Assembly (NCBI RefSeq): GCF_003474435.1
Contig: NZ_QRNF01000003.1
Span: forward strand, 1 to 64,000
Origin: Ruminococcus sp. AF46-10NS
GTDB taxonomy: Bacteria; Bacillota; Clostridia; Lachnospirales; Lachnospiraceae
DNA: 64,000 bases
Reading direction: 5' to 3'
Both the position numbers and the translations under genes were made by a program. The notes under the pieces were generated by a model that had not been told where the DNA came from, ran no database searches, and saw nothing but the letters and a program-made list of their open reading frames with translations. Shown piece after piece: positions 44,688-53,514 of the stretch (position 1 is the stretch's first letter; every line of letters starts with the position of its first letter).

Positions 44688-45459
44688 TTATTTATCATCT
44701 CCGGTAAGGCGAAGCACATCCCGGATCTCGTCTACGTTCATATCCAGGATCACGGCAAGCTCATCGATGGTGAACCTGGTGGTGTCATCATCGTCTGTGA
44801 GTTCTTTTACCGCGGATTCCAGGTTTTCTACCTTGGATACAAGATAATCATCGCGGAATTTCTGCTGTGTCTGTTCTTCAATGGCATGAAGGATTCCGCT
44901 GCGGATACGGCCGCGCATCCAGGTATCGTCTTTCACCAGCGGCTCAGATTCTTTGAGAGCAGCCAGAAGTGCCAGATTCGCCTCCTGGATCAGGTCAGCC
45001 AGATAAATCTCTTCGCAGTTCAGTTCAGCTGCCATCTGGCTGCCTGAGCCATGTAGAACTGTGTAAGTTCACCCTCGGCAGCAGTGTCGCCATCGGCAAA
45101 GGCCTGGAAGAGAGAAGAGAGGTCTTCGGAATCAAGTCCTTCCGGTGAAAAACTCTCCATATAATCCCTGAGATACGCCTGTTCCTCTGCTGTAAGAGCT
45201 GTACGGGTACCGGGAAATTCTTCCTGCTTTGCATCCCGGGTGCTTGCAGCATCAGCGCAGAATCACCGGTAGCTTTCTCTGCGCCTTCGATAGTAATTCC
45301 TTTCAATTTAAGATACTGCAGGATCTTCACGAGCTGTGAAGTATTCAGGTCAGATTCATCGAAATGTTCACGGATCTGCTGCTGGGAGAGCTGTTTGCCG
45401 TTCTCTTCCGCGATCTCACAGATTTCGTTAAGCTTCTGCTGAAATAGTTTTATATCCAT
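44688..45459 (-). pseudogene. Sigma-70 region-2-like protein, two frameshifts
   Basis: The minus-strand frame opens at 45459 with MDIKLFQQKLNEICEIAEENG, a small helical domain (about residues 1-60). It breaks near 45260, where GCGCTG replaces GCGGCTG, and again near 45035, where AGATGG replaces AGAATGG. The middle frame reads GTRTALTAEEQAYLRDYMESF and SPEGLDSEDLSSLFQAFADGD. The last frame has IYLADLIQEANLALLAAL, IRSGILHAIEEQTQQ and FTIDELAVILDMNVDEIRDVLRL, which resemble sigma regions 2.1, 2.4 and 3. Restoring two bases gives one continuous 257-residue protein. It lacks an obvious region 4, so it is a sigma-like protein of uncertain role. Confidence 0.7.
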
Positions 45460-45606
45460 AAAAACATCTCCTTAATTTTCCAGATTTTCTTCTTGACTTT
45501 ATTATCAGGAATATGATAACATAAGCAAGTCGCAAATGACAAGAAAACCTTTGAATAGACGGAAAAAACGTGAAAAAAAGTTTTTTAAAAAAATTCAAAA
45601 AAAGTG

Positions 45607-45635
45607 TTGACATTTGTAGATCACTATTATATAAT
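45607..45635 (+). promoter_or_regulatory. Promoter of the tRNA operon
   Basis: TTGACA at 45607-45612, a 17-base spacer and TATAAT at 45630-45635: a perfect consensus sigma-A promoter, 71 bases before tRNA-Pro. Confidence 0.88.
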
Positions 45636-45705
45636 ATCACTTGTCGTCAGGCAAGAGAAACAAAAACGACAACAACTTAATAAAGACCATAAGTAAATGG
45701 TATAT

Positions 45706-45780
45706 CGGGGTGTGGCTCAGTTTGGCTAGAGCGCTGGTTTGGGACCAGGAGGCCGCAGGTTCGAATCCTGTCACCCCCGA
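45706..45780 (+). tRNA. tRNA-Pro (TGG)
   Basis: A cloverleaf is visible with anticodon TGG in loop TTTGGGA and T-arm AGGTTCGAATCCT. The 3' acceptor strand reads CACCCCCG, one C more than needed to pair with CGGGGTG. That is either a mismatched end or an extra base in a C-run. Confidence 0.9.
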
Positions 45781-45807
45781 CTGCTGTAAACTTATTACCG
45801 CAAGCAT

Positions 45808-45878
45808 GCGGGTGTAGTTCAATGGTAGAACACCAGCCTTCCAAGCTGGATACGTGGGTTCGATTCCCATCACCCGCT
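45808..45878 (+). tRNA. tRNA-Gly (TCC)
   Basis: Acceptor GCGGGTG/CACCCGC, anticodon stem CCAGC/GCTGG, loop CTTCCAA with TCC, T-loop TTCGATT. No encoded CCA. Confidence 0.95.
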
Positions 45879-45896
45879 TCTCTGAAAAGAGAGCAT

Positions 45897-45970
<74 letters not shown>

Positions 45971-45974
45971 CTGT

Positions 45975-46049
45975 GGTGGGTATAGCGCAGTTGGTTAGCG
46001 CGCCAGATTGTGGCTCTGGAGGCCCAGGGTTCGAATCCCTGTATCCACC
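45975..46049 (+). tRNA. tRNA-His (GTG)
   Basis: Acceptor GTGGGTA/TATCCAC with an extra 5' G opposite discriminator C, the identity feature of tRNA-His. Anticodon GTG in loop TTGTGGC. Confidence 0.95.
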
Positions 46050-46058
46050 CTTCGCCCA

Positions 46059-46130
46059 TTGGCTATCGCCAAGCGGTAAGGCACAGCACTTTGACTGCTG
46101 CATTCGCTGGTTCGAATCCAGCTAGCCCAG
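46059..46130 (+). tRNA. tRNA-Gln (TTG)
   Basis: Anticodon stem CAGCA/TGCTG, loop CTTTGAC with TTG, T-arm CTGGTTCGAATCCAG. Acceptor TTGGCTA against TAGCCCA has a T-C mismatch at the second pair, where TGGGCTA would be expected. Confidence 0.9.
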
Positions 46131-46137
46131 TCCTTAT

Positions 46138-46210
46138 GGGGTATTAGCTCAGTCGGTAGAGCACTTGACTTTTAATCAAGTTGTCCGGGGTTCGAATCCC
46201 CGATGCCTCA
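46138..46210 (+). tRNA. tRNA-Lys (TTT)
   Basis: Acceptor GGGGTAT/ATGCCTC, anticodon stem CTTGA/TCAAG, loop CTTTTAA with TTT. Confidence 0.95.
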
Positions 46211-46218
46211 TTGAATTT

Positions 46219-46251
46219 TAAAAGCACTGTCAGTTCGACAGTGCTTTTTTT
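46219..46251 (+). terminator. Terminator of the six-tRNA operon
   Basis: AAAAGCACTGTC at 46220-46231 pairs with GACAGTGCTTTT at 46237-46248, and the T-run continues to 46251. Confidence 0.92.
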
Positions 46252-46375
46252 GTTCGAAAAACCTGTTTTATGCGGGCTTTCTGGTTTTTGTAATTTTTTT
46301 TTTTTGTACCGGTGGTTACATTTTATTATGGGGACTTTTATTGAAAAATTACTTGTATCAATTTTGAATATGTCC

Positions 46376-46404
46376 TTGCGTTATTTGAGAATTTCCTGTA
46401 AAAT
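46376..46404 (+). promoter_or_regulatory. Promoter of tRNA-Leu
   Basis: TTGCGT at 46376-46381, a 17-base spacer and TAAAAT at 46399-46404, 40 bases before the tRNA. Confidence 0.6.
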
Positions 46405-46444
46405 ATCTTTTGTTGTAATAATCATGTCTGAAGAAATGACATAT

Positions 46445-46524
46445 GCGGATATGGCGGAATTGGCAGACGCGCTGGTTTTAGGTACCAGTGGGCAACCGTG
46501 CAGGTTCAAGTCCTGTTATCCGCA
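46445..46524 (+). tRNA. tRNA-Leu (TAG)
   Basis: Acceptor GCGGATA/TATCCGC, anticodon TAG in loop TTTAGGT between CTGGT and ACCAG, a long variable arm (TGGGCAACCG), T-loop TTCAAGT. Confidence 0.94.
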
Positions 46525-46538
46525 TCAATAAACAATCA

Positions 46539-46590
46539 CATGAAGACCTTCTGTAAATTCTGAAATTTACAGAAGTCTTCATGGTTTTAT
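46539..46590. terminator. Long hairpin between tRNA-Leu and the transglutaminase gene
   Basis: CATGAAGACCTTCTGTAAAT starting at 46539 pairs with ATTTACAGAAGTCTTCATG ending at 46583 with one bulge. TTTTAT follows. It should end both converging transcripts. Confidence 0.8.
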
Positions 46591-47633
46591 AATTTCTCAC
46601 CCTCATTTACTTCCTCAATAAATACCTTGTCCTCAGCCTGCTGATCTGTGAAGTGGAATCTCAGTATGGCCTGGGGCCAGTTAAGTGTAATGATGGCTTT
46701 TTTATCGCGGGTCTTTCCTGCGGCCTGGATCTGGTCAACAAGATCTGCAAGGACTTCGCGGGTGAGATAACTGCCTCTCCAGTGAAAAGTGAATTCACGG
46801 CCTTTTCTGGCAGCCTGCAGAGCACGTTTGTAAACATCTTCGATTTTGGTGAAAGAAAGCTTTTTTTCGCGGTAGTAGGAGTGGCTTCCGTCCGGGCAGG
46901 CGGGAGCAGGAGCGATTAGTGGCTCATGGTCACGGAAGATGTTTTTGTCATCCAGATTAAAATAATCGTAGCGGATACTGACAGAATCATCCTCGTTTCT
47001 GCCAAGTGTATTGTCAAAAGTGGCATCCAGATGATAATATTGTCCGTTGATTCGGACAATGTTCCAGGTATGGCGGTATTTGATACCTTTTTCGGGATTA
47101 TTTCCGCAGATGGCGATAACACACCAGACTCCGAGGGCATCGCAGAGAATTTTTACGGATTTGGCGATTCCCTCACAGACGCCGACACCATGGCCAAGAG
47201 GTCCGATGATCTCATGGGAGTATGGCTTTTTCAGTTTGTCATAGCGGATATTTTCGCAGATAAAGTCGTGGACATATTTTTCCTTATCCCATTCCGAAAA
47301 CTTCGCTGCAGGGCGTACAAGCTTCTCTACGCGGGCGTGCAGAGCTTTCTTGTGCTCGCGGATTTTGTTTTTGTCAAAAATGTATTCGGGGATCAGGATG
47401 AGGTTGGGAGAATCCTTATAATGACGGTATTTAAATCCCACAGCCCAGAAGATCTCCGGATGATCCAGACGAAGCTGAAAAAAAACGTCATAGAGCCAGT
47501 TTCCGTCAGTAGTAGGGACCTGGGGCAGCAGGATCTCATCAGAAAGATCCATAAGTCCTGCCAGCATTGCCCGGTATGTATTCTGTTTATCCTTCGGCAT
47601 TCTGCCGTAGTAATATTCTTCAGCCTGTTTCAT
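46587..47633 (-). CDS. Transglutaminase-like cysteine protease-fold protein
   Basis: A 348-residue protein whose central domain has the transglutaminase-like catalytic triad: Cys-153 in HGVGVCEGIAKS, His-188 in YRHTWNIV and Asp-203 in YYHLDATFDNT. The N-terminal 110 residues are helical with no recognised motif. A C-terminal part (about 255-348) contains RKGREFTFHWRGSYLTREVL. There is no signal peptide, unlike many surface transglutaminase-like proteins, so it is probably cytoplasmic. Bacterial members are often peptidases or amidases. The gene stands alone and substrate is unknown. Confidence 0.82.
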   Translation of the reverse strand: MKQAEEYYYGRMPKDKQNTYRAMLAGLMDLSDEILLPQVPTTDGNWLYDVFFQLRLDHPEIFWAVGFKYRHYKDSPNLILIPEYIFDKNKIREHKKALHARVEKLVRPAAKFSEWDKEKYVHDFICENIRYDKLKKPYSHEIIGPLGHGVGVCEGIAKSVKILCDALGVWCVIAICGNNPEKGIKYRHTWNIVRINGQYYHLDATFDNTLGRNEDDSVSIRYDYFNLDDKNIFRDHEPLIAPAPACPDGSHSYYREKKLSFTKIEDVYKRALQAARKGREFTFHWRGSYLTREVLADLVDQIQAAGKTRDKKAIITLNWPQAILRFHFTDQQAEDKVFIEEVNEGEKL

Positions 47634-47841
47634 ATATAAATGGTCTGCAGCAGCTCAAAAATTTAAGATACTGCAGAAACTCCTTTCTGAAAATTTCACA
47701 AAATTATTTTTCAGCTCAACTCAGTTCAGTATGTAAATACAGTTCAGTATTATCATATTTAAAGTGAATAAAATATTAAGCGAAGAGAATGAACCGGAAA
47801 AATAACAGAAAAATTATAACACATATGATCCCGGAATATAT

Positions 47842-47891
47842 AAAAAACATGCAGAACCATCTGGAAAAGATGTATCCTGCATGTTTTTTAT
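47842..47891 (-). terminator. Terminator of the heterodimeric ABC exporter operon
   Basis: AAAAAACATGCAG at 47842-47854 pairs with CTGCATGTTTTTT at 47878-47890. The U-run is on the minus-strand transcript, just after the exporter stop at 47915. Confidence 0.85.
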
Positions 47892-47914
47892 GTGACAATA
47901 ACTGTGGTACGGGA

Positions 47915-49815
47915 TCAGCCATTATACAGCTGGTAATACCGTCCTTTCTGCGCAAGCAGCTCCTCATGGGAACCACGTTCGATAATATGTCCCTGTTCCA
48001 GAACCATGATACAGTCACTGTTGCGGACAGTGGAAAGACGGTGGGCGATAACAAAAGTCGTTCTGCCTTCCATCAACTTATCCATGCCATCCTGAACCAG
48101 CTTCTCGGTACGGGTATCAATGGAACTGGTAGCTTCATCAAGGATCAGAACAGGAGGGTCTGCAACAGCAGCGCGGGCGATGGATAGAGCTGACGCTGTC
48201 CCTGGCTCAGGTTTGCACCGTTTCCTCGCAGAAGCGTGTTATAACCCTGGGGAAGTCTGCGGATAAAACCGTCTGCATTGGCAAGCTTTGCGGCAGCAAT
48301 AACCTCTTCATCTGTGGCATCCAGCTTACCGTAGCGGATGTTTTCCATAACGGTTGCAGTGAACAGGTTGGTATCCTGAAGAACAATACCCATGGAACGG
48401 CGGAGATCGTCTTTTTTGATCTTGGTGATGTTGATACCGTCGTAGCGGATCTTGCCTTTCTGAATATCATAAAAGCGGTTCAGAAGATTGGTGATGGTGG
48501 TTTTTCCTGCACCTGTGGAGCCTACGAAAGCGATCTTCTGGCCAGGCTGTGCATACATATTGATATCGTGAAGAACGATTTTATTGGAATTGTAACCGAA
48601 ATCAACATCCTCCAGAACCATGTCACCTTTCAGTTCAATATAATCCGTGGTGCCTTCTGCCTTGTGGAAATGCTTCCATGCCCAGCGTCCGGTACGCTTA
48701 TCGGATTCAGTGAGAACACCGTTTTCTTCTCTGGCATTGACAAGAGTAACATAACCTTCATCTGCTTCCGGTTTTTCATCCAGAAGATCAAAGATACGTT
48801 TGGCACCTGCAAGAGCCATAACAATACTGTTGAACTGCTGGCTGACCTGGTTGATCGGCATGTTGAAGCTCTTGTTGAAAGTCAGGAAGCTGGCAAGTCC
48901 TCCAAGGGTGAAATTGCCGACTCCGTTGATTGCCAGGATACCTCCTACAATAGCACAGACTACATAGCTGACATTTCCAAGCTGAGCAACAACAGGCATC
49001 AGGATATTGGCGAAACGGTTGGCGTTGTCTGCGCTGGTAAAAAGCTGGTCGTTTAGCTCATTGAATTTCTCGATACTTTCATCTTCATGGCAGAAGACCT
49101 TGACAACTTTCTGGCCTTCCATCATCTCTTCGATATAACCGTTGACAATGCCGAGATTGGTCTGCTGCTCCAGGAAATATTTTCCGCTTAAGCCTGCGAG
49201 TTTACGGCTGGCGGCAAGCATAACAGCAACCATGATGAGAGTAACAACAGTAAGCGGTACATTCAGGATCAGCATGCTGATAAATACGCTGACAATTGTG
49301 ATCACGCTGGAGAGCAGCTGAGGGAAACTCTGGCTGATCATCTGGCGCAGGGTATCGATATCATTCGTGTAGATAGACATGATATCGCCATGTGCATGTG
49401 TGTCGAAATATTTGATCGGAAGAGTTTCCATTTTTGCGAACATATCATTACGCAGGTTGCGCAGGCTTCCCTGGGAAACATTGATCATAATGCGGTTATA
49501 GGTATAAGTAGAAATAACGCCGATGGCGTAAAAGCATGCAACACGTGCGATTGCGGCAGTCAGGGGACCAAAATCCGGCGTATCTGCTTTGAGAAGCGGT
49601 GTGATGTACTGGTCGATCAGAGTTTTCATGAACATGGTTCCCTGGACATTAGCCAGGACGCTGACAAAAATACAGATCACAACAATTACGATATGAATAC
49701 TGTAGCTTTTGAAAATATAGTGGGCAAGACGTCCGAGAAGCTTACCCGGCTGTTCCAGTGTACCCATACCTTTCGGATCAGGACCGCCAGGATTTTTCAT
49801 ATTCTGTTTCTTCAA
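47915..49815 (-). pseudogene. ABC exporter subunit with canonical ATPase site, frameshifted near the C-terminus
   Basis: This is the second subunit of a heterodimeric multidrug-type exporter (LmrD/TM288-like). Six membrane spans precede the ATPase with Walker A GSTGAGKTT and signature LSQGQRQL. The frame breaks near 48188, where CTCTATCC replaces CTCCTATCC. The next frame continues SIARAAVADPPVLILDEATSSID, then VIAHRLSTVRNSD, and stops at 47915. One restored base gives 633 residues with an intact Walker B Glu and H-loop. Transcription starts upstream of its partner, whose stop overlaps this start by four bases. The unit's likely role is drug or lipid export. Confidence 0.85.
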
Positions 49816-51563
49816 GCCGGTTCACCTCCCTCGTCAAAATCACCGGCACCGCCGGTCTGTGAATTAAATACTTCCTGATAGATAGCGTTGGTCTTAAGAA
49901 GCTCCTCGTGAGTGCCGAAACCGTTGACTGTACCGTTATCCATGACAATAATGCGGTCAGCATTCTGGATACTGGAGATACGCTGTGCGATGATCAGTTT
50001 GGTAGTATCCGGGATCTCTTCTGCAAAAGCACGTCGAATCCTTGCGTCGGTGGCTGTATCAACTGCACTTGTGGAATCATCCAGGATCAGTATCTTCGGT
50101 TTCTTCAGAAGGGCACGTGCAATACAGAGACGCTGTTTCTGGCCACCGGAAACATTGGAACCACCCTGTTCAATGAAGGTATTGTATTTATCCGGCATTT
50201 TTTCGATGAAATCATCGGCACAGGCAAGCTGGCATGCACGGCGGCATTCTTCCTCTGTGGCGTTTTTGTCACCCCAGCGGAGATTCTCAAGAATGGTTCC
50301 TGAGAAAAGTACGTTTTTCTGAAGGACTACGGAAACCTGGTTTCTCAGAGTTTCCAGATGGTATTTACGGACATCAATACCACCCACGCAAACAGAACCG
50401 TCAGTTACGTCATAAAGACGGCTGATCAGGTTTACAAGGCTGGATTTGGCACTTCCTGTACCACCGATGATTCCGATAGTTTCGCCGGAACGGATTGAGA
50501 TATTGATGTCTTTGAGAACAGGCTCTTTGCTGTTTTTTTTGTAGCTGAAGTCAACATGGTCAAAAGTAATGCTTCCGTTCGGGACTTCTGTTACAGGATT
50601 CTCCGGGTCTGTAATGTCAGCGGTGTCATTGATAACTTCTGTGACACGTTCCGCACTTGCAATACTCATTGTTACCATAACAAAAACCATGGAAAGCATC
50701 ATAAGACTCATGAGAATATTCATGCAGTAAGTGAGGAGACTCATAAGTTCACCTGTAGTCAGAGAACTTCCTACGATCATTTTGGCTCCAAGCCAGCTGA
50801 TACCAAGGATACAGGCGTAAACAGTAAACTGCATCAGAGGCATGTTCATGACAACGATCTTTTCAGCACTTAAGAACATTTCGTATACTTTATTGCAGGC
50901 TTTCTGGAATTTACTGATCTCGTAATCTTCACGGACGTAAGCCTTGACAACACGGACAGCACCGATATTTTCCTGTACACTTGCGTTCAGGTCGTCATAT
51001 TTACGGAATACGGCCTGGAAATATACGGTAGCTTTTCGCATGATAAAGATCAGGCAGCCTCCAAGGAAGATAACTGCAACAAGATAGATGCTTGCAAGCT
51101 TCGCATTGATAAGAAATGCCATGACCATGGCGCAGATTAGGCTGGCCGGTGCACGGGTGCACATGCGCAGGATCATCTGATAGGCATTCTGCAGATTGGT
51201 GACGTCTGTTGTAAGACGGGTGATCAGACCGGCAGTGCTGTACTTGTCGATGTTGGAAAAAGAAAAGGTCTGGATGTTGGTGTACATAGCTTTCCGGAGG
51301 TTTCTGGCAAAGCCGGTTGATGCCAGTGCTCCGTATTTTCCGCCCATGACACCGGCCCACAGGCCGCACAGGGCAAGAGCTGTCATAATTGCACCCATCC
51401 GATAGATATGGCCGATATTTCCGGCTTCCACACCTTTATCAATAATGGAAGCCATGGCCAGGGGGATCAGAGTCTCAAAGAGAACTTCGAGGATCATGAA
51501 AAAAGGCGTGAGAAATGATGCCTTTTTAAATTCCCTGACCTGGGCCAACAGGGTTTTGAGCAT
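49812..51563 (-). CDS. ABC exporter subunit with degenerate ATPase site
   Basis: First subunit of the heterodimeric exporter, 583 residues. Six membrane spans cover about residues 1-310. The ATPase has Walker A GGTGSAKSS, signature VSGGQKQRL and Walker B ILILDDSTSAVD. The catalytic Glu after Walker B is replaced by Asp and the H-loop His by Gln (IAQRISS). These changes define the non-hydrolysing site of TM287/288 and LmrCD-type pumps, and the canonical site is in the partner gene. ATG at 51563 follows AAGGAG. A nested dyad lies in the leader. Confidence 0.93.
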   Translation of the reverse strand: MLKTLLAQVREFKKASFLTPFFMILEVLFETLIPLAMASIIDKGVEAGNIGHIYRMGAIMTALALCGLWAGVMGGKYGALASTGFARNLRKAMYTNIQTFSFSNIDKYSTAGLITRLTTDVTNLQNAYQMILRMCTRAPASLICAMVMAFLINAKLASIYLVAVIFLGGCLIFIMRKATVYFQAVFRKYDDLNASVQENIGAVRVVKAYVREDYEISKFQKACNKVYEMFLSAEKIVVMNMPLMQFTVYACILGISWLGAKMIVGSSLTTGELMSLLTYCMNILMSLMMLSMVFVMVTMSIASAERVTEVINDTADITDPENPVTEVPNGSITFDHVDFSYKKNSKEPVLKDINISIRSGETIGIIGGTGSAKSSLVNLISRLYDVTDGSVCVGGIDVRKYHLETLRNQVSVVLQKNVLFSGTILENLRWGDKNATEEECRRACQLACADDFIEKMPDKYNTFIEQGGSNVSGGQKQRLCIARALLKKPKILILDDSTSAVDTATDARIRRAFAEEIPDTTKLIIAQRISSIQNADRIIVMDNGTVNGFGTHEELLKTNAIYQEVFNSQTGGAGDFDEGGEPA

Positions 51564-51583
51564 AAAAAAACTCCTTTCTTCTA

Positions 51584-51632
51584 CTGTTCAAAAAGATAGC
51601 ACCTCTGAAAAATCAGAGCTGCTACAGAACAG
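51584..51632 (-). promoter_or_regulatory. Nested inverted repeats in the ABC exporter leader
   Basis: CTGTTC (51584-51589) pairs with GAACAG (51627-51632), enclosing AGC...CTCTGA and TCAGAG...GCT. It lies between the start codon and the promoter: TTGACA at 51674-51679 and GATAAT at 51651-51656 on the minus strand, 17-base spacer. It may be an operator or an mRNA stabiliser. Confidence 0.5.
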
Positions 51633-51699
51633 ATGTATTGTTCAGATATTATTATCAGGGAAAATATTTTTAATGTCAAGACAAATGTGTGTGAAAAGC

Positions 51700-51728
51700 T
51701 TGACATAATTCGGGTTAAGCGGTATATT
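51700..51728 (+). promoter_or_regulatory. Promoter of the DtxR-family regulator
   Basis: TTGACA at 51700-51705, a 17-base spacer and TATATT at 51723-51728. It is divergent from the ABC exporter promoter. Confidence 0.72.
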
Positions 51729-51759
51729 AAAAGTTAATATTCACCTGTAAAATAGGGAA

Positions 51760-51922
51760 ATAATGTGTGATTCAGATCCCTTGTTGCAGCAGAGTCGATG
51801 AACCCTGGAACTGCTATAGGGTCTATATAGACAGGTTCCTGTGGGATTGCGAAAAGCAATAAACAGTGAGAAAAGCAGATATTCGGTTATAAAAAAAGCA
51901 GTGAACGCGGATTTTTATCCGC
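51760..51922 (+). ncRNA. Long structured leader of the DtxR-family gene, unassigned
   Basis: About 210 bases separate promoter and gene. The leader can fold a stem CCCTGGAAC (51803-51811) with GTTCC..TGGG (51834-51845) enclosing the palindrome GTCTATATAGAC, a GAAA-looped hairpin TTGC/GCAA near 51847-51859, and GCGGAT/ATCCGC at 51907-51922 next to the ribosome site. No consensus of a riboswitch known to me fits. It is a candidate regulatory RNA. Confidence 0.35.
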
Positions 51923-51949
51923 TGGAATTTATGTGAGGGAGGATTTTAT

Positions 51950-52342
51950 ATGGAAATCAGACAGTCAGCAGAGGATTATCTGGAATCAATTCTGGTTTTA
52001 TCCAAGAAAGGTGGAGGGGTCCGTTCTATTGATATTGCTACCAGACTTGGCGTTTCCAAGCCAAGTGTCAGCCACGCGATGAAGCTTCTCCGTGAGGATG
52101 GATATATTGCAATGGACCGTTACGGTACTGTAACACTTCTGGAGAAAGGCGCAGAGATCGCCAACCAGATCTATGAGCGTCATACAGTCCTTGCCAAGAT
52201 GCTTGAGGGACTTGGTGTTCCGTCCGATATTGCACTTGAGGATGCCTGCAAGATGGAGCATGATATCAGTCAGGAGAGTTTTGAGAAGATCAAGGCACAT
52301 TATAATAAATTCGTTAAGAAAGAAGAAACAGAGGCAAAATAA
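51950..52342 (+). CDS. DtxR/MntR-family metal-dependent regulator
   Basis: A 130-residue regulator. The winged helix-turn-helix (about 10-65) reads VRSIDIATRLGVSKPSVSHAMKLLREDGYI. The dimer and metal-binding domain (about 70-125) has ERHTVLAKMLEGLGV and ALEDACKMEHDIS, with the His, Glu, Cys/Glu and His ligands of MntR-like proteins. There is no C-terminal SH3 domain, so it is of the short MntR or TroR-like type. It would repress metal uptake genes when Mn2+ or Fe2+ is bound. The feo operon at 62.7 kb has candidate palindromes. ATG 51950 follows GGGAGG. Confidence 0.9.
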   Translation: MEIRQSAEDYLESILVLSKKGGGVRSIDIATRLGVSKPSVSHAMKLLREDGYIAMDRYGTVTLLEKGAEIANQIYERHTVLAKMLEGLGVPSDIALEDACKMEHDISQESFEKIKAHYNKFVKKEETEAK

Positions 52343-52360
52343 AAAGCGTAAGCTTACATA

Positions 52361-52415
52361 AAAAAAGAAGTGTATGAGAGTTGGATGCTGAAAACTTTCA
52401 TACACTTCTTTTTTA
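52361..52415. terminator. Bidirectional terminator between the DtxR-type and DMT genes
   Basis: AAAAAAGAAGTGTATGAGAG at 52361-52380 pairs with CTTTCATACACTTCTTTTTT at 52395-52414. Confidence 0.9.
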
Positions 52416-52439
52416 TGGTGATTTCGGGAGTGCTATAGT

Positions 52440-53396
52440 TTATTTTGCGGCATTTTTCTCGGGCAGCTGTGCCAGAATTATGGCCGCAAACATGATGACG
52501 CATCCGATCAGCTCTTTTAAGGAAAGCTTCTGTCCAAGGAGCATCCAGCCGGCGAGCACGGAGATGCAGGACTCCAGGGAAAGGATCAGGGAAGCTACTG
52601 TCGGGTTTACATTCTTCTGGCCTACAATCTGCAGGGTATAGGCAACACCGCAGGACATGATGCCGGCATACAGGATTGGAAGCCACGCGGTAAGGATAGA
52701 GGAAACCTGAGGGTGTTCCAGGATCAGAGCCGGGATCATGGACAGGATTCCGCAGACCAGAAACTGGATGCAGGAAAGCTTTACCCCGTCTGCTTTCGGG
52801 GAAAAATGATCAATGACCAGAATGTGCAGGGAAAAGAGAAAAGCACATATCAGCACCAGAATATCTCCGAGTCCAATGGAAAAACCGTCCGTGATGCAGA
52901 GAAGATAAAGTCCGACCAGAGCCATAACAACGGCTGCCCAGATAAAAGGACTGCATTTCTTTTTCAGGAAAAGTCCGATGATCGGGACAATGACAATGTA
53001 GCATGCAGTGATAAAACCTGCTTTTCCGACAGTTGTGTACTGGATACCGAACTGCTGGAAGCTGCTGGCAGCAAAGAGGGCGGCTCCGCAGGCGATTCCG
53101 CCCGTCCACAGGTCACGGCGGTTATATGGAGTGGCAGATGAAGCTTTCTTTGAGGGCTCTGGTGAGGAGTTCGGTATTACGGAATCTGTGGCAGCAGCGG
53201 AATCATTTCCGGAACGGTTCAGGATAAAGAGCACCGGTATCAGAACAGCGGCACCGATCAGGGAACGCACGCCGTTAAAGGTAAAAGGACCGACATATTT
53301 CATACCAACACTCTGGGCCACAAAGGCGATTCCCCAGATAGTGGCAGCCAGGAGCAGGCAGAGGGAATTTTTCAGAGGCATTTTCTGTGAGTTCAT
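52440..53396 (-). CDS. DMT-family (EamA) transporter
   Basis: A 318-residue membrane protein with two EamA repeats of five spans each (about residues 10-150 and 165-310). Repeat signatures are LLAATIWGIAFVAQSVGMKYVGPFTFNGVR near the start and PTVASLILSLESCISVLAGWMLLGQ near 265-289. A hydrophilic insert (about 60-95) rich in Ser, Ala and Pro lies in the first repeat. Family members export amino acids, nucleobases or metabolites. Substrate unknown. It is monocistronic, converging on the DtxR-type gene. Confidence 0.9.
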   Translation of the reverse strand: MNSQKMPLKNSLCLLLAATIWGIAFVAQSVGMKYVGPFTFNGVRSLIGAAVLIPVLFILNRSGNDSAAATDSVIPNSSPEPSKKASSATPYNRRDLWTGGIACGAALFAASSFQQFGIQYTTVGKAGFITACYIVIVPIIGLFLKKKCSPFIWAAVVMALVGLYLLCITDGFSIGLGDILVLICAFLFSLHILVIDHFSPKADGVKLSCIQFLVCGILSMIPALILEHPQVSSILTAWLPILYAGIMSCGVAYTLQIVGQKNVNPTVASLILSLESCISVLAGWMLLGQKLSLKELIGCVIMFAAIILAQLPEKNAAK

Positions 53397-53444
53397 GATA
53401 AAAAAATCCTTTCGTTTATTATGGGATCGAAGTGATATATAACA

Positions 53445-53486
53445 AAAGACCCCGGGGAACTTATATAGCTTCCCGGGGCATTTTTA
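53445..53486 (-). terminator. Terminator of argG
   Basis: GACCCCGGGGAA near 53448-53459 pairs with TTCCCGGGGC at 53470-53479. On the minus strand AAGTTCCCCGGGGTC leads into TTTTGTT. On the plus strand TTTTTA follows. Confidence 0.78.
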
Positions 53487-53514
53487 TGATCTGTCGAAGC
53501 AGCCTTCGGCAAAA

